From Nymphaea colorata (Eukaryota; Streptophyta; Magnoliopsida; Nymphaeales; Nymphaeaceae): a stretch of 64,000 bases of DNA. This document shows, in pieces, positions 61,365 through 64,000 of this stretch. Each line of letters begins with the position of its first letter. Position 1 is the first letter of the stretch. The notes under the pieces were generated by a model. The model searched no databases, was not told the origin of the DNA, and worked only from the letters and a program-made list of their open reading frames with translations. The stretch is taken from NCBI RefSeq assembly GCF_008831285.2, contig NC_045147.1, positions 11,659,427 to 11,723,426 on the forward strand, read 5' to 3'. A program made the translations under genes and the position numbers.

Positions 61365-64000
61365 TCCCCCCTCAAACTCAATGGTCCGGAACGAACATTG
61401 AGTTCGAAACGTCCTCGAACAAATGCTTCTACGGATAGAGCTTTGGTGAGAGGATCTGCCAATTGATGAGAGGTAGGAATGTGTCTCACAGAAAGTTGCC
61501 TTCAAGTGACATGATCTCGGACAAAGTGGACATTGAGTTCAATATGTTTACTTTTCTAGTGAAGAACTGGATTCGTTGTCGTATGGGTGGCACTAATGTT
61601 ATCGCACCAAAGGATTGGTGGTTCAGAAGGAGAGACACCCATATCATGTAATAAATATTTAAGCCAAATGATCTCTGCAGCAGTGCTGGCGACTGCCCGG
61701 TACTCAGCTTCAGTGGAGGATCGAGCTAGAGTTTGTTGTTTCTTCGAACTCCAAGTGATCAAATTCCGGCCAAGGAAGACAGCATAGGCCCCAATGGACT
61801 TGCGATCATCTGGACAGCCAGCTCAGTCTGCATCGGAGTAGGCATGCAGGTGAGTGGATGAGTTGTGTCTGAGGAGAAGGCCATGATGAGTGGTGGCTTT
61901 GGCATAGCGTAATATTTGTTTCACTGCATTCTAGTGGTCAATCGTAGGAGTGTGCATGAACTGACAAACCTTATTGACTGCATAGGATAGATCATGCCTA
62001 GTAATGGTGAGGTATTGAAGAGCCCCAACTGTCTGGCGATATAGTGTGGCATCTGAGAAGCATGTTCCAACCTTTGTCAGTGAGGAATTTGCTGGTAGAA
62101 GCGTTGAGATAGGCTTGACACCAGTCATATGTGTTCGAGCCAAAATGTCAATGATATATTTTTGTTGTGACAGGAGCAGTCCTTCTGTTGTTGGAATAGC
62201 CTCAATACCCAAGAAATAATGTAACTCGTCGAGATCTTTAGGAGAGAAGGTTGTACTGAGGCGATGAATTAATTCAGTAACCTGTACAGTAGAGTTACTT
62301 GTGATTAGAATATCATCAACATAAACCATGATAATGATCCTAACTTAATCTGTAATCAAGGTGAACAATGAGGTGTCAGCTTGAGACATTTTAAAGCCCA
62401 TATGAGATAGTGCCTGACTGAGACGATGAGACCAGGCTCTTGGAGCTTGTTTAAGTCCATAGATTGCTTTATGAAGTTTGCACACATAAGATGGGTGATG
62501 TCGATCCTCAAATCCTGAAGGTTGAGCCATATATACATATTCAATCAGATCTCCATGAAGGAATGCATTATTGACATCAAGTTGTTTTATAGGCTATTTG
62601 AGGGAAGTAGAGAGAGATAAAATAGTGCGCACGGTGGCTGGTTTTACAACAGGGCCGAATGTTTCATAGTAGTCGATGCCTTCAATTTGATCATAGCCTT
62701 TGGCGACCAATCGAGCCTTGTAACGTTCCAAAGTTCCATCAGTTTTACGTTTAATCTTGAAGATCCATTTACACCCTATAATGGTATATCTTCGGTTTGG
62801 TGGAACAAGAGTCCATGTTCCATTTTGATGAAGAGCTTGCATTTCTTTGGCCATAGCCTCTTGCCAATGGACTGACTTGAGTGCTTGGACATAAGTTGTT
62901 GGTTCCTGATTGGATCAGTATTGAGTTACAAGAGCAGTGGGAAGAGGGTAGGGTGTTGGAAAAGAGAGTTTGGGTTTTCTCATACCATCTTGTGACCGAG
63001 TGAACATACTATGGGTTCGAAGAGATGGCATTTGAGGATCTGTAGTTGGAGGTTCGGCAGGCATAAGTGTTGTGGATTGGGTGACATTTGGTTCACATGT
63101 AGAACTAGTTAGATTGGATGGTGGCTGACCTGAGGGATTGTTGGGTAAGGGAGGTATCACATGTAAAAGAATAGGTATTGGTGTGGTGGTAGGATGGGTA
63201 ACATCAAGTGATTTTGGCTAATCGAGGAATGGAAAATTTGACTCCTTGAACACAACATGTCGGCTGACAATGATTTTGGAACTTTGTAGGTTGTTACATA
63301 AGTATCCCTTGTGGACATTAGAGTACCCAAGAAAGATGTGCTTGGAGGATTTGGGCTGAACCTTGTGGTCGCGATAAGATTGTAGGTTTGGGTAGACAGC
63401 GCAGCCAAACACTCGCAAAAAGGAATAATCTGGAGGTTGTTTGTGTAGAGTTTCAAAGGGAGACTTGCCTTTGAGTCTGGTTGTAGGAACACGGTTCAAT
63501 AAGTATGCTACTGTGCTGAAAGCATATGTCCAAAATTCTGCTGGAATGCCTCCATGTTTAAGAAGAGAGACCAGTTTCTTCAATGGTGTGATGTTTCCTT
63601 TCAGCAGTGCCATTCTGCTCATGTGTATGAAGGCATGAGATTTTTCTTTCAATAGCATGATCTTGAAAGAATTTGTTAAGCACTATATACTCACCACCAC
63701 CTTCAGATTGGAAAAATTTAATTTTTGTAGCATACATATTTTCAACTTTCACCTTGAATGCTTTGAACGCCTTTTCAACATCAGACTTATATGCTAGAAA
63801 GTAAATCCATGTAAACTTAGAGTATTCGTACATAGTATCGATATATGTCTTTGCTAATCATGGGCACTGGACCCCAGACATCCGAGTGAACAACTGCTAA
63901 AGGTTTAGTGGCCTTATGATCAGATTGGGTAAATGGAAGTGCATGTGACTTCCCAGATTGGCAAGCATCACAAAAATAATTGTTTTTGACATCATAATCA
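61365..64000 (-). mobile_element. Decayed Copia retrotransposon pol (integrase, RT, RNase H), cut by window end
   Basis: Read from high to low coordinates: pre-integrase/integrase start at about 63835-64000, integrase core (63558-63833), integrase C-terminal part (63218-63658), linker, reverse transcriptase with KARLVAKGY (62594-62854), [13 protein letters not shown] (62345-62530) and the YVDD catalytic motif (about 62315-62325), then RNase H with SSTEAEYRA (61556-61762) and the HIPTSHQLADPLTKAL end (61365-61490). The order INT-RT-RNase H defines Copia. In-frame stops at about 61823, 61931, 62345, 62594 and 62915, a shift between overlapping frames near 63560-63660, and a small deletion near 63833 make it non-functional. 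Gag and the 5' LTR lie outside the window. Confidence 0.9.

Overview
The window is nuclear DNA of a flowering plant. Supporting signs are spliced genes with GT..AG introns, a pentatricopeptide (PPR) gene, a plant-type clan of short-chain dehydrogenases, Copia and Gypsy retrotransposons, LINE pieces, MITE-like repeats and many (TA)n/(GA)n microsatellites. I cannot name the species. Most of the window is AT-rich and non-coding.

The backbone is a tandem family of short-chain dehydrogenase/reductase (SDR) genes, all on the minus strand and all built alike. Each has a coding first exon holding only the ATG, a cofactor-binding exon, a 25-27 codon exon, a 58-codon exon and a 125-codon last exon. Four copies can be assembled with intact splice sites and open frames: 385-3144 (309 aa), 5039-9151 (303 aa), 17474-22862 (309 aa) and 57350-59524 (308 aa). 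They resemble the neomenthol dehydrogenase / salutaridine reductase-like group (SDR114C). Broken relatives lie at 24300-25325, 30240-32080 (flanking and intron sequence only), 36957-37760 and 56264-56800. The copy at 5039-9151 has alanine where the catalytic serine should be.

A P-class PPR gene (13721-14602, plus strand) sits between SDR genes 2 and 3, behind a GC-rich leader with a ~113-bp tandem duplication. Between 26 and 39 kb are mainly repeats: a small LTR element with a TTAGA target duplication, a LINE 3' end, a Gypsy gag remnant and hAT-like MITEs. At 39937-41420 lie the last three exons of a plant beta-ketoacyl-ACP synthase II-like gene, minus strand, with the rest missing.

The most unusual region is 43096-56195: about 17 tandem units of roughly 560-730 bp. 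Each unit is a long inverted repeat (hairpin) built from a piece of the cytosolic ribosomal protein L4 gene. Arms of ~110 bp face each other across a ~40-bp core that still encodes the RPL4 segment ARIINSDEVQSVV. They are framed by 19-22 bp minisatellite repeats in opposite orientations. A less rearranged RPL4 pseudogene forms the left edge. The array is split by a 2.56-kb insertion with solo-LTR features (49970-52530). If transcribed, it would yield long hairpin RNA matching RPL4.

The right end (about 60977-64000) is the 3' LTR and pol part of a decayed Copia element on the minus strand, next to or inside an older LTR-like sequence.
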